This document shows, piece after piece, positions 8,134 to 16,359 of a stretch of 64,000 nt of DNA. This DNA is from an uncultured Collinsella sp. (lineage in GTDB: Bacteria > Actinomycetota > Coriobacteriia > Coriobacteriales > Coriobacteriaceae), in assembly GCA_900545605.1 (NCBI GenBank), contig UQZL01000001.1, positions 1 to 64,000 on the forward strand, given 5' to 3'. Each line of letters begins with the position of its first letter. Position 1 is the first letter of the stretch. A model generated the notes under the pieces. The model made no database searches, was not told where the DNA came from, and saw only the letters and a list, made by a program, of their open reading frames with translations. The translations under genes and the position numbers were made by a program.

Positions 8134-8967
8134 ATGGCAACCGCAACCAAGGACGTGTCCCTGAACAAGAAGGTCAGCCAGTTCTTCTGGCGCTCCTGGG
8201 CCATCCAGGCCTCTTGGAACTACGAGCGTCAGATGAACATGGGCTTCCTCTACGGTATGGTTCCCACGCTCGATCGCCTCTATCCGGACGAGTCCGACCC
8301 CAAGCAGCTTGCTGCTAAGAAAGAGGCTTACCACCGTCACATGGCGTTCTACAACTGCACCCCGCAGACGAGCGCTTTCATCCTGGGCCTCGCCGCCTCC
8401 ATGGAGGAGGAGTACGCCAAGGATCCCGAGAACTTCAACCCCGATTCGATTAACGCGGTCAAGACCTCCCTTATGGGCCCGCTTTCCGGCATCGGTGACT
8501 CCTTCTTCCAGGGCACCATCCGCGTTATCGCCTTTGGCTTGGGCGTTCAGCTGGCTCAGCAGGGCTCCATCATGGGCCCGATCCTGGCCCTTCTCATCTC
8601 CATCGTCCCCTCCGTGCTGATTACTTGGTTCGCAGCCAAGATGGGCTATCAGGGCGGCCACGAGTACCTGAGCAAGCTTCAGGGCGGCGACCTCATGGAG
8701 AAGCTCATGTATGTCTGCGGCATCGTGGGTCTTATGTCCGTGGGCGGCATGATCGCCACGCTGATCGGCGCCACCACCCCGCTGCAGTTCGCTGAGGGCA
8801 CCGTCGTTATCCAGGACATCCTGGACAGCATGATGCCCCAGATGATCTCCCTTGGCCTCACCGGCCTTATGTACTGGCTCATCAAGAAGAACGTCAACAC
8901 CGGTTGGCTTCTCGTGATCGCCATCGTGGGCGGCATCGCCCTCTCCGCGGCCGGCATTCTGGCCTAG
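8134..8967 (+). CDS. mannose-family PTS EIID component
   Basis: The 277-residue protein matches ManZ/AgaD-type IID. It opens with the amphipathic segment LNKKVSQFFWRSWAIQASWNYERQ split across residues 9-32, then GFLYGMVP. Next comes MGPLSGIGDSFFQGT, the most conserved IID signature, and hydrophobic segments near the C-terminus. The ATG at 8134 is preceded by AAGGAGG; an upstream in-frame extension would overlap the IIC gene and lacks such a site. With IIC it makes the membrane translocator. Confidence 0.93.
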   Translation: MATATKDVSLNKKVSQFFWRSWAIQASWNYERQMNMGFLYGMVPTLDRLYPDESDPKQLAAKKEAYHRHMAFYNCTPQTSAFILGLAASMEEEYAKDPENFNPDSINAVKTSLMGPLSGIGDSFFQGTIRVIAFGLGVQLAQQGSIMGPILALLISIVPSVLITWFAAKMGYQGGHEYLSKLQGGDLMEKLMYVCGIVGLMSVGGMIATLIGATTPLQFAEGTVVIQDILDSMMPQMISLGLTGLMYWLIKKNVNTGWLLVIAIVGGIALSAAGILA

Positions 8968-9001
8968 TCGCGACCAAGCGCCTAACCGCTTTCCCCCGGG
9001 G

Positions 9002-9032
9002 GCCTGCCTGGCATCCCATACCCCAGGCAGGC
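9002..9032 (+). terminator. intercistronic hairpin between EIID and SIS2
   Basis: A 10-bp perfect stem GCCTGCCTGG (9002-9011) / CCAGGCAGGC (9023-9032) has an 11-base loop and no T-run. It more likely tunes the relative amount of the PTS and SIS2 messages than ends transcription fully. Confidence 0.5.
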
Positions 9033-9164
9033 TTCCATCCCTATACGTGACAAAGGGCAGTCCCTATGTCACATCCTCAACGGGCCGGCGACTCGGTCCA
9101 AACCACGGTAACCCTGCGAGCGCCCGGCAATGTGGCGCCGCAAAAATCGAAAGGAATGTGTCAG

Positions 9165-10148
9165 ATGTACGAGATCGACCTTAACCTCCCTAAGCAGATC
9201 GTCGCTGACGTCCTGTCCAACCACGAGATCCACAGCGTCGCTTTCGTCGGCTGCGGTGCCTCCATGTCCGACCTGTACCCCGCCAAGTACTTCCTGGCCA
9301 ACAACACGGACAAGCTGAACGTTCAGATCTTCACCGCTAACGAGTTCAACTACGACACGCCTTCTTGGGTCAACGAGCACACCTTCGTGATCACCTGCTC
9401 CCTCGGTGGCTCCACCCCCGAGACCGTCGAGGCCAACAAGACCGCCAAGAAGCACAACTGCCCGGTCGTCTCCCTCACCAACAAGGCTGGCTCCGCTCTG
9501 ACCGTCGACGCCGACCACGTCATCGTCCACGGCTTCCATGCCAACTATGCCGCCAAGGCCGAGAAGCCCGCCTACGCCATCGCTCTTGCTCTCGAGATCC
9601 TTCAGCAGACCGAGGGCTATGATCACTACGAGGACATGATCACCGGCCTCAACAACATCTTCGAGCTGATCGAGAACGCTGCTCAGTCTGCCAAGGGCCT
9701 GGCCAAGCAGTTCGCTCAGGACTTCAAGGACGACAAGATGATCTACTTCATGGCCTCCGGTGCCTCCGAGAAGATGGCTTATTCTAACGCCGCCTTCCTG
9801 TTCACCGAGATGCAGTGGATCGACGCTGCTTCCTACAACACCGGCGAGTACTTCCACGGCCCGTTCGAGGTTTCCACCGAGGGTAAGCCCTACGTCTTCC
9901 TCATGTCCGACGGTGCTACCCGTCCGATGGACGCCCGCGCCCTCACCTTCCTTAAGCGCATGGGCGCCAAGGTCGCTCTGATCGACTCCAAGGACTACGG
10001 CCTGGCTGACGCCGTGCCCGCGAGCGTTGTCACCTACTTCAACCCGCTGCTGCACCTCGCCGTTATGCGTGAGTACGGCAACCAGATCGCCGAGGCCCGC
10101 CAGCACCCGCTGACCATGCGTCGCTACATGTGGAAGCTTTCCTACTAA
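9165..10148 (+). CDS. SIS-domain sugar-phosphate enzyme of the PTS operon (SIS2)
   Basis: The 327-residue double-SIS protein is related to the fructosamine and glucoselysine 6-phosphate deglycases. Landmarks are VAFVGCGASMSDLYPAKYF near residue 30, SLGGSTPET near 83, NTGEYFHGPFE near 228 and the C-terminal MRRYMWKLSY. The ATG at 9165 sits nine bases after GAAAGGA; an in-frame ATG at 9066 would add an unlike 33-residue extension. Its place right after the PTS genes indicates that it processes the phosphorylated PTS product. It retains Glu in the GEYFHGP motif, unlike SIS1. The exact substrate cannot be read from sequence. Confidence 0.83.
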   Translation: MYEIDLNLPKQIVADVLSNHEIHSVAFVGCGASMSDLYPAKYFLANNTDKLNVQIFTANEFNYDTPSWVNEHTFVITCSLGGSTPETVEANKTAKKHNCPVVSLTNKAGSALTVDADHVIVHGFHANYAAKAEKPAYAIALALEILQQTEGYDHYEDMITGLNNIFELIENAAQSAKGLAKQFAQDFKDDKMIYFMASGASEKMAYSNAAFLFTEMQWIDAASYNTGEYFHGPFEVSTEGKPYVFLMSDGATRPMDARALTFLKRMGAKVALIDSKDYGLADAVPASVVTYFNPLLHLAVMREYGNQIAEARQHPLTMRRYMWKLSY

Positions 10149-10182
10149 TCACAAGTAAGTAGACCTTACGGGTTGATTGAGA

Positions 10183-10216
10183 GGGGATGGGGTTTGTGCC
10201 CCGTCCCCTTTTTGCT
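10183..10216 (+). terminator. intrinsic terminator of the PTS-SIS2 operon
   Basis: Stem GGGGATGGGG (10183-10192) pairs with CCCCGTCCCC (10199-10208), with one G-U pair and a six-base loop, followed by TTTTTGCTTT. Confidence 0.85.
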
Positions 10217-10246
10217 TTGGGGGCGTGTCTGTCGCGCCGCAAAACC

Positions 10247-10290
10247 CCAGATAAAACCTACCAAAATAAACCTGTCCCTTTTTGGCAGGT
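10247..10290. repeat. REP-like palindrome, family B copy 1
   Basis: CCAGATAAAACCTACC runs into AAATAAACCTGTCCC and then TTTTTGGCAGGT. The arms ACCTACCAAAA and TTTTGGCAGGT pair with one mismatch. Copies lie at 12127-12169 (same strand) and 20232-20278 (opposite strand). The right arm abuts the GGGAGGAG ribosome-binding site of the next gene. Confidence 0.8.
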
Positions 10291-10304
10291 GGGAGGAGAT
10301 GCGT

Positions 10305-10934
10305 ATGATCAAAGCGGTGCTGTTTGATATGGACGGCGTGCTGGTCGATACCGAGTGGTTCTACAACCGTCGTCGCGTGGCGTTTATGGAAGAGAAAGGG
10401 TTCCACTTTGACGAGATCCCCGATCTTTCGGGGTCTAACGAGCCTGCCATTTGGGAGGCGCTGGTGCCCGACGATGTTGAGCTGCGCGAGCGTCTGCGCG
10501 TGGAGTACAAGCAGGTCTACAGCCCGGACCATCCCGTTCCGTATGCCGAGCTGCTCAACGAGCAGACGGAGCCGGTGATGCGTGAGCTGCACGAGCGCGG
10601 CGTGATGTGCGCCATCGCGAGCTCGTCCTATCGCGAGCTGATCGACGAGCTGGTGGAGATCGCCGGTATCGCCGACGTGCTGGACTACACCATCAGCGGT
10701 CACGAGTGCAGTGCGTTTAAGCCCGACCCCGAGATCTACCTGCGTGCCATGGAGGCGCTTGGGGTGGAGCCTGCCGAGTGCCTGGTTATCGAGGACTCGC
10801 CTTTGGGCATCGAGGCCGGCAAGCGCTCCGGCGCCCGCGTCCTGGCGCTGCGCCCGCACGAGGGCGTCAACCTCGATCAGTCCGCCGCCGACGTTATCAT
10901 CGACAATCTGACCGACATCCTACCTGCCATTTAG
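10305..10934 (+). CDS. HAD-family phosphatase (beta-phosphoglucomutase-like)
   Basis: The 209-residue protein has all HAD motifs. Motif I is VLFDMDGVLVDTE (nucleophile and acid/base Asp, residues 7-13). Motif II is CAIASSS near residue 105. A lysine follows in SAFKPDPEIY near 145, and motif IV is VIEDSPLGIEAG near 168. A helical cap follows motif I, typical of the beta-PGM/phosphatase subgroup that acts on sugar phosphates. It sits after the PTS operon terminator with its own site, so it may dephosphorylate a related sugar phosphate or be independent. ATG 10305 is chosen over ATG 10299 for better spacing from GGGAGGAG. Confidence 0.88.
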   Translation: MIKAVLFDMDGVLVDTEWFYNRRRVAFMEEKGFHFDEIPDLSGSNEPAIWEALVPDDVELRERLRVEYKQVYSPDHPVPYAELLNEQTEPVMRELHERGVMCAIASSSYRELIDELVEIAGIADVLDYTISGHECSAFKPDPEIYLRAMEALGVEPAECLVIEDSPLGIEAGKRSGARVLALRPHEGVNLDQSAADVIIDNLTDILPAI

Positions 10935-10941
10935 CAGCAAA

Positions 10942-10976
10942 ACCACCACAAAGGGGACAGGCACCTTTGTGGTGGT
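10942..10976. repeat. REP-like palindrome, family A copy 2
   Basis: Stem ACCACCACAAAGG (10942-10954) pairs with CCTTTGTGGTGGT (10964-10976) around a GGACAGGCA loop. It stands in the opposite orientation to the copy at 2772. It begins seven bases after the HAD stop codon and may end that transcript. Confidence 0.8.
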
Positions 10977-11033
10977 CCATGCTACAATCGCGGGCATGCC
11001 CCACAACTACATCTGCCTTCGAAAGGAGCCTCC

Positions 11034-12041
11034 GTGGCGAACGCCATCGATCAGCTCACGGACCGCGTGCTCGTGCTCGGCCGCCTTACCATCGTCCGCC
11101 GCGCCATTACTGCCGTGGCGGTCACAATTTCTGCCGTCCTCCAAACATTCCTGATCCAGGCGTTCATTCAGCCCGCCGACCTGCTTCCGAGCGGTCTCAC
11201 CGGCGTCGCGGTCCTGCTCGATCGCGTTACCTCGCTGGGCGGCGTTCACATCGACATCTCGCTCGGCATGCTTGCGCTCAACATCCCCGTGGCGCTCCTA
11301 TGCTGGAGCGGCATTAGCAAGCGCTTCGTCATCTTCTCGATGATGCAGGTTGTGCTCTCATCGCTGTTCCTCAACATCTTTCACTTCGCTCCGTTTTTGG
11401 GCGACAAGATCATGCTCATCATTTTTGGCGGCGTGGTCTCGGGCCTGGGCGCTGCCATCGCGCTCAAGTCCGGCGCATCCACCGGCGGCACCGACTTTAT
11501 CGCGCTGTGGGTCTCCAACCACACGGGCAAGACCATCTGGGGCGTCATCTTTGGTTTCAACTGCTTTATCCTGGCGATCTTTGGCTTTATGTTTGGCTGG
11601 GACAATGCGGCGTACTCCATCGTGTTCCAGTTTATTTCGACCAAGACCATCGACAGCTTCTATCGTCGCTACGACCGCGTGACGTTGCAGATCACGACGC
11701 GCAAGGCGGACGAGGTCATGACCGCCTATGTTGACCATTTTCAGCACGGCATTAGCTGCGCCGAGGTAGTCGGCGGATACAGCCGCGAAAAGATGTACCT
11801 GCTGCACGCCGTTGTCTCGACCTACGAGAGTCAGGACATTATCAAGCTGGTGTGCGACATTGACCCCGGCGCCGTGATTAATGTGTTCCACACGCTCAAC
11901 TTTGTGGGCGGCTGGTGGGGCGGTCATGTCGACGAGCCCATGCCCACGGCCGTACCCGATCCCGACAAGCCCGCGCGTATGGCCAGCAGGCAGGCGCGCC
12001 TCAGCGAGCAGGACAGCCTGCAGCAGGACGACGGCAAGTAG
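11034..12041 (+). CDS. YitT-family membrane protein (DUF161-DUF2179)
   Basis: The 335-residue protein has an N-terminal multi-pass membrane region (residues about 25-190) with the family pattern IQPADLLPSGLTGVAVLLDR, and LKSGASTGGTDFIALW near residue 150. A cytoplasmic DUF2179 domain follows (about 215-285; VTLQITTRKADEV...GGYSREKMYLLHAVV). The function of YitT proteins is not established. Translation starts at GTG 11034, seven bases after GAAAGGA. The tail from residue 300 is charged and low in complexity. Confidence 0.88.
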   Translation: MANAIDQLTDRVLVLGRLTIVRRAITAVAVTISAVLQTFLIQAFIQPADLLPSGLTGVAVLLDRVTSLGGVHIDISLGMLALNIPVALLCWSGISKRFVIFSMMQVVLSSLFLNIFHFAPFLGDKIMLIIFGGVVSGLGAAIALKSGASTGGTDFIALWVSNHTGKTIWGVIFGFNCFILAIFGFMFGWDNAAYSIVFQFISTKTIDSFYRRYDRVTLQITTRKADEVMTAYVDHFQHGISCAEVVGGYSREKMYLLHAVVSTYESQDIIKLVCDIDPGAVINVFHTLNFVGGWWGGHVDEPMPTAVPDPDKPARMASRQARLSEQDSLQQDDGK

Positions 12042-12087
12042 GGTGTTGGTATTATGCCGGCCCGGCGTAATCCTTCCGTATGAGCCA

Positions 12088-12120
12088 CTCGAAAGCCCCG
12101 TTGCTTTCGAGGTGCTTTCG
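12088..12120 (+). terminator. terminator hairpin after the YitT gene
   Basis: A 9-bp perfect stem CTCGAAAGC (12088-12096) / GCTTTCGAG (12103-12111) is followed by a T-containing stretch GTGCTTTCGTTT. Confidence 0.65.
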
Positions 12121-12126
12121 TTTGCC

Positions 12127-12169
12127 CAGATAAAACCTACCAAATTAAACCTGTCCCTTTTTGGTAGGT
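12127..12169. repeat. REP-like palindrome, family B copy 2
   Basis: This matches the copy at 10247 with a few changes (ACCTACCAAATTAAACCTG, then TTTTTGGTAGGT). The stem pairs ACCTACCAAA with TTTGGTAGGT perfectly. It stands between the YitT terminator and the GntR2 promoter. Confidence 0.8.
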
Positions 12170-12209
12170 GGGGTGTATCGTTTTATCAATATGAGGTAAC
12201 ATGACACTA

Positions 12210-12223
12210 GACGTTATATACGT
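12210..12223 (+). promoter_or_regulatory. candidate GntR2 operator (autoregulation)
   Basis: GACGTTATA at 12210-12218 is identical to the box before the PTS operon at 6329-6337. It lies within the near-palindrome ACGT-TATAT-ACGT (12211-12223), 38 bases before the GntR2 start. Autorepression by GntR2 is inferred. Confidence 0.5.
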
Positions 12224-12260
12224 ATTAGTAATTAAACTATTTTGATAAGAGTGATCAGAT

Positions 12261-12980
12261 ATGCCTGCACCCAAAAATGCACCGCTTTACCAGCAGATTT
12301 ATGACGAAATTAAGGATGCAATCGAGAAAGGTGCTTATGCACCCAAGGAGCGTATTCCGTCCGAGCTTGAGCTAGCCGAGCAGTACGATGTGAGCCGAAT
12401 TACGGTGCGCCGCGCCGTCGAGGAGTTGTGCTCCGATGGCTACCTGGTTAAGCAGCAGGGCCGCGGCACCTTTGTTTCCACGCCGCACATCAATCGTCAG
12501 TTCCATGCCTCGACGCTGCAGACGTTTACCGCGCTGTGTGCCGGCAACGGCATGAAGGCCGGTGCGCACGTGGTCGATCGCCAGATTGTTCCGGCGCGCC
12601 AAAACGAGATGGAGTTCTTTGGCCTGCAGAAGGATGCGCTGCTACTGCATATCAAGCGCGTGCGTACGGCCGACGGCGAGCCCATCTTTGAGGAGAACAT
12701 CTTTGTGCCGTTTGACGCCTACCGTGAGCTGTTGACGGCCGATCTTGAGGACAAGTCGATTTTTGCCGAGGTCGAGCGTGTTGGCGGAACACCGATTGTC
12801 TCGGTTGGCTACCGCACGGTCGAGGCCGTTCGAGCCAACGCTGAGCAGGCGGCCGAGCTGGGCATTGCTCCGCACGATCCGCTGCTCAACCTGCGTGCCG
12901 GCTTTACCGGCCCCAATGGCGAACCGGTCCTGATGGGTAAGCAGTACTACGTTGGATCGCGCTACGTCATGGTCATGTAG
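12261..12980 (+). CDS. GntR-family transcriptional regulator, HutC/UTRA type (GntR2)
   Basis: The 239-residue protein has an N-terminal GntR winged helix (LYQQIYDEIKDAIEKGAY...IPSELELAEQYDVSRITVRRAV, residues about 8-55) and the wing QQGRGTFV. The UTRA domain spans about 90-235. Its own promoter carries GACGTTATA, the same nine bases found over the -10 element of the PTS operon. This makes it the best candidate for the PTS-SIS2 repressor, probably with a sugar phosphate as inducer. Confidence 0.9.
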   Translation: MPAPKNAPLYQQIYDEIKDAIEKGAYAPKERIPSELELAEQYDVSRITVRRAVEELCSDGYLVKQQGRGTFVSTPHINRQFHASTLQTFTALCAGNGMKAGAHVVDRQIVPARQNEMEFFGLQKDALLLHIKRVRTADGEPIFEENIFVPFDAYRELLTADLEDKSIFAEVERVGGTPIVSVGYRTVEAVRANAEQAAELGIAPHDPLLNLRAGFTGPNGEPVLMGKQYYVGSRYVMVM

Positions 12981-12988
12981 GGTTGGTT

Positions 12989-13010
12989 CCGCCGTTCTAA
13001 CGAACGGCGG
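12989..13010 (+). terminator. hairpin after GntR2
   Basis: A 9-bp perfect stem CCGCCGTTC (12989-12997) / GAACGGCGG (13002-13010) with a four-base loop follows the stop by eight bases. It lacks a T-run. Confidence 0.55.
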
Positions 13011-13025
13011 ATCGGCCGACGCTGC

Positions 13026-13124
13026 AAGCCCGCCAGAGCGGCAATCTGCCTTTCAACTTCGGCGGCATGACCAGAAGGTCAATGCCGCCTCGTTTCAAGG
13101 CACCTTGCTCGCTCTGGCGGGCTT
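13026..13124. repeat. 99-base nested palindrome (element I)
   Basis: Outer arms AAGCCCGCCAGAGCG (13026-13040) and CGCTCTGGCGGGCTT (13110-13124) pair perfectly over 15 bp. Inner arms near GGCGGCATGACC (13061-13072) and GGTCAATGCCGCC (13077-13089) pair with one bulge, and TGCCTT/AAGGCA pair between them. The whole segment can form one long cruciform. No coding capacity was seen. Confidence 0.75.
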
Positions 13125-13173
13125 TCGCTGCCCGCGCCAAAACATCAGCGTTGCCGGAGTAGGGTAGTTTGGC

Positions 13174-13270
13174 ACTTGGGGACGTTCCTTTTGTGCCGGC
13201 ACTTTGGGACACTCCTTAGCCGTTGGGAACGTTCTTAAACGACTGGTCATTCAGGTGCGTCCCCAATGAC
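13174..13270. repeat. GGGGAC-type repeat cluster, family C copy 2
   Basis: The cluster carries the same units as 4859-4980 in the same order: TTGGGGACGTTCCTTTT, GCCGGCA, TTGGGAACGTTCTTAAA, then inverted GTGCGTCCCCAATGA. Small differences show it is a diverged copy. It lies directly before a family D element. Confidence 0.75.
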
Positions 13271-13280
13271 TACCCGCAGA

Positions 13281-13377
13281 ATGAGCGTGGATAATCTCTC
13301 GTTTTTGGCTTGGTGACGGGTTCAAAGTGGGAGATTATCCATACTCATCCGGAAAGTGTCCAAAAATCCACGCTCAT
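13281..13377. repeat. ATGAGCGTGGAT palindrome, family D copy 1
   Basis: Outer 12-base arms ATGAGCGTGGAT (13281-13292) and ATCCACGCTCAT (13366-13377) are perfect complements. Inner GATAATCTC / GAGATTATC also pair. A larger relative lies at 24419-24571. Elements I, C and D together occupy most of the 494 bases between GntR2 and recQ. Confidence 0.75.
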
Positions 13378-13474
13378 TCGCCTTGGATTGCATCGCCCGT
13401 GGCCGGCAGCCGCGCGGCACCGGTCCGCGTGGCGGCGTATAATCGGCGGCAGATGACTTAGACGTTAGGAAACC

Positions 13475-15457
13475 ATGACCGATAGCATGCAGCAGATGGC
13501 GCTCGACACGCTCGGCGCCTATTTTGGCTACACCTCGTTTCGCCCGGGACAGGACCGCATGGTCGATGCGATCCTTGCCGGTCGCGACGCGCTGGGCGTT
13601 ATGCCCACGGGCGCCGGCAAGTCCATTTGCTACCAGGTGCCCGCGCTCATGCTGCCCGGCATCACCTTTGTGGTGAGTCCGCTGCTGTCGCTTATGGAGG
13701 ATCAGACTCGTGCGTTGCTCGCGGCGGGTGCGCGACCCAGCTATCTCAACTCCAGCCTTACCCCGGCCCAGCAAAACACTGTGCTCAAGCGGGCACGCGA
13801 GGGCCGCTACCAGCTTATGTACGTGGCACCCGAGCGCTTGCTCGAGCCGCGTTTTTTGGCCTTTGCGCAGGAGGCCGCAGCGGACGGCGGCATTGGCGTG
13901 CCGCTCGTGGCCATTGACGAGGCGCACTGCGTAAGCCAATGGGGCCAGGATTTCCGCCCCGCTTACCTGCAGATTCGCGAGTTCATCGATTCGCTTCCGC
14001 AGCGCCCCATCGTGGCGGCCTTTACCGCTACGGCAACCGAGCGCGTGCGCGCGGACATTCAGCAGATGCTCGGCCTGCAAAGCCCCGCGACGGTGGTGAC
14101 GGGCTTCGATCGCAAGAACCTCTACTTTGGCTGCGAGGAGATGGGCGACAAGGCCAAGGCCGCGTGGGTGCGCGACTATGTGATCGCGCATTCGGGCGAG
14201 AGCGGCATCGTGTATTGCTCGACCCGCAAGACGGTCGATGCGCTGGCAGGCGAGCTTGCCGAGGCACTGGGCCCCAGCGGCATTCGCGTTGGCCGCTACC
14301 ATGCCGGCATGGACAACGACGCCCGCCGCCAAAGCCAGCGCGCCTTTATCGATGACGATATCCAGGTGATGGTTGCCACCAACGCCTTCGGCATGGGCAT
14401 CGACAAGCCCAACGTGCGCTACGTGATTCACAACAACGTGCCCGAGAGCATCGAGGCTTACTACCAGGAGGCGGGCCGCGCCGGCCGCGATGGCGACCCG
14501 GCCAGCTGCCATTTGCTGTGGAACGGCAACGATTTTCGCATGCGTCGCTTTCTGATCGACCGCGGCGATGCTGCCGATGAAACACTTGACGACGAGCAGC
14601 GCGCGTGGGCGCTCCAGAATCGATATCGTCTGCTCAGCCAGATGGAGGGCTACTGCAATACCACCGGTTGCCTGCGCGAATATATGCTGCGCTACTTTGG
14701 CGACGAGGCCGCGGCCGAGCATACTGCCGCGGCCGGTGCGGGCGGCGCCGCTACGGACGAGGCCGAGGGCTGCGGCAACTGCAGCAACTGCCTCACGCAG
14801 TTCGAGGTCGAGGACGTCACCGATATGGCCCGCGCTGCCGTGCGCTATGTGGCCACGCGACCCATGCGCTTTGGCAAGTCGCTCATCGCCGACGTGCTTC
14901 ACGGCGGCAACACCGAGCGCATTCGCCAGATGCATCTGGACGAGGACCACGGCTACGGTGAGCTGTCGAGCGAATCGGTCGGGCGCATCAAGGACATCAT
15001 CGGCCAGCTGTGCGGCCGCGGTTATCTGGCTACCTCGCAGGGGCAGTACCCGGTCGTGGGGCTGGGCCCGCGTGCCGCCGAGGTCGAGGACGAGGCGTTC
15101 GCCTTTACCGTTAAGCGTCGCGCATCCAAGCGCAAGGCCTCGGCCCGCGCCCGCCGTGCGGTGGATCTGCTGCGCGAGGAGGCCGAGCTGGATCAGCGCC
15201 CGCGCGTGGGTGACGATGCCGAGCTGTTCGAACGCCTGCGCGCCCTGCGCAAGGAGATCTCGACCGAGCTGGAGATGGCACCGTACATGGTCTTTTCCGA
15301 CAAGGCCCTGCGCGGTCTGTGCCGTCTACGCCCGCAGACGCGCGACGAGCTTATCCAGGTCAACGGTATCGGCGAGAAAAAGGCCGACGCCTTTGGCGAG
15401 CAGTTTATGGCGGCGATTGAAGAGTTTGAGTCCGAGCATGCACGGAATGGAGCATAA
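13475..15457 (+). CDS. recQ: RecQ-family ATP-dependent DNA helicase
   Basis: The 660-residue protein has the full RecQ layout. The helicase core (1-350) carries Walker A MPTGAGKSICYQ near residue 43, DEAH box AIDEAHCVSQWGQDFRP near 150, and motif VI QEAGRAGRDG near 335. The RecQ-C zinc-binding region (350-460) has its four cysteines at CNTTGC and CGNCSNC. A winged helix follows (about 470-560), and an HRDC domain lies at the C-terminus (about 585-655). It unwinds DNA 3'-5' in recombination and replication-fork repair. A 20-residue Ala/Gly-rich insert (AAEHTAAAGAGGAATDEAEG) separates the cysteine pairs. The GntR3 gene begins just two bases after the stop, so the two are probably cotranscribed. 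Confidence 0.93.
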   Translation: MTDSMQQMALDTLGAYFGYTSFRPGQDRMVDAILAGRDALGVMPTGAGKSICYQVPALMLPGITFVVSPLLSLMEDQTRALLAAGARPSYLNSSLTPAQQNTVLKRAREGRYQLMYVAPERLLEPRFLAFAQEAAADGGIGVPLVAIDEAHCVSQWGQDFRPAYLQIREFIDSLPQRPIVAAFTATATERVRADIQQMLGLQSPATVVTGFDRKNLYFGCEEMGDKAKAAWVRDYVIAHSGESGIVYCSTRKTVDALAGELAEALGPSGIRVGRYHAGMDNDARRQSQRAFIDDDIQVMVATNAFGMGIDKPNVRYVIHNNVPESIEAYYQEAGRAGRDGDPASCHLLWNGNDFRMRRFLIDRGDAADETLDDEQRAWALQNRYRLLSQMEGYCNTTGCLREYMLRYFGDEAAAEHTAAAGAGGAATDEAEGCGNCSNCLTQFEVEDVTDMARAAVRYVATRPMRFGKSLIADVLHGGNTERIRQMHLDEDHGYGELSSESVGRIKDIIGQLCGRGYLATSQGQYPVVGLGPRAAEVEDEAFAFTVKRRASKRKASARARRAVDLLREEAELDQRPRVGDDAELFERLRALRKEISTELEMAPYMVFSDKALRGLCRLRPQTRDELIQVNGIGEKKADAFGEQFMAAIEEFESEHARNGA

Positions 15458-15459
15458 CG

Positions 15460-16215
15460 ATGGCATCCGACGATAAAACCGAGCGCACTGAGGTGTCCGC
15501 TGTGCCGCTGTACCAGCAGGTTATGGACGACCTAAAGGGCGAGATCGCGCGCGGCGTGTACGCATCCGGCTCGCGCATTCCTTCCGAGATGGAGCTCGCG
15601 AAGTACTACGGCGTGGGACGCATCACCGTGCGCCGCGCTATCGAGGAACTGTCGCGCGCGGGGTATCTCAGCCGCCAGCAGGGGAGGGGCACGTTTGTGT
15701 GCGCGCCCAAGCTCAAGCGCAAGATTGTCCAGAAGGGTGACGTCCAGAGCTTTTCCGAAGGTTGCGCTGCCAACGACATGGTGGCCGGAGCACGCCTGGT
15801 GTCGCGCACGGTGGTTGCGGCGACGCGCGAGGACGCGGCGTTTTTTGGGGTGGAACCCGGCTGCGAGCTCATCGTTGTCGAGCGCGTGCGCACGGCAGAC
15901 GGCGTGCCCGTCATGCTCGAGAACAACGCCTTTGTGCTGGCCGACCATCCCTATCTGCAGACGCTTGCCGACAAGGACCTCACGGACAATTCCATCTTTG
16001 CGCTCGTTGCCGAGCATTCGGGCCGCGCGCCGCTCAAGTCCGACCCCTGTACTGTGGAGATTGCGCTTGCCGATGCTCAGTCGGCCTCGCTGCTGGAGGT
16101 GCCGGTCGGCGAGCCGCTCTTCTATATGGAGGCATACTTTACCGATGAGGACGGGCGGCCCTTGCTGCTCGGACGCCAAAAGATCGTGGGCTCGCGCTAC
16201 GTGTTCGACATCTAA
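15460..16215 (+). CDS. GntR-family transcriptional regulator, HutC/UTRA type (GntR3)
   Basis: The 251-residue protein has an N-terminal GntR winged helix (PLYQQVMDDLKGEIARGVY...IPSEMELAKYYGVGRITVRR, residues about 10-58), a QQGRGTFV wing and a UTRA domain (about 95-248). It closely resembles GntR2 in layout and in the C-terminal VGSRYVFDI. It lies upstream of the SIS3 gene, whose promoter has two tandem ATAGAAC-type pairs with exact 10-base spacing. That makes GntR3 the probable SIS3 regulator. Confidence 0.9.
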   Translation: MASDDKTERTEVSAVPLYQQVMDDLKGEIARGVYASGSRIPSEMELAKYYGVGRITVRRAIEELSRAGYLSRQQGRGTFVCAPKLKRKIVQKGDVQSFSEGCAANDMVAGARLVSRTVVAATREDAAFFGVEPGCELIVVERVRTADGVPVMLENNAFVLADHPYLQTLADKDLTDNSIFALVAEHSGRAPLKSDPCTVEIALADAQSASLLEVPVGEPLFYMEAYFTDEDGRPLLLGRQKIVGSRYVFDI

Positions 16216-16224
16216 CGTCCACAG

Positions 16225-16303
16225 ATAGAACAATATAGAACAAGTTTGGTGAAATGACTTCACGGGTGTCGTCGTGCGTGCTATAAATAGGACAACATAG
16301 AAC
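16225..16303 (+). promoter_or_regulatory. SIS3 promoter with paired ATAGAAC boxes
   Basis: ATAGAAC stands at 16225-16231 and 16235-16241. ATAGGAC/ATAGAAC stand at 16287-16293 and 16297-16303. Each pair repeats with a 10-base period, one DNA turn, and the pairs lie 62 bases apart. A -10-like TATAAA (16282-16287) sits at the second pair. The arrangement fits cooperative binding by a regulator, with GntR3 as the likely one. Confidence 0.55.
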
Positions 16304-16359
16304 GACCGCAGGTACGAGCTGCCGTCGTTCAAAACCGCCACACAAGGAGGAGCATCATC

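Noticed and set aside
13322..14950. A 542-codon minus-strand frame opposite recQ
   Set aside because: It is a shadow of the RecQ reading frame and begins in a repeat element.
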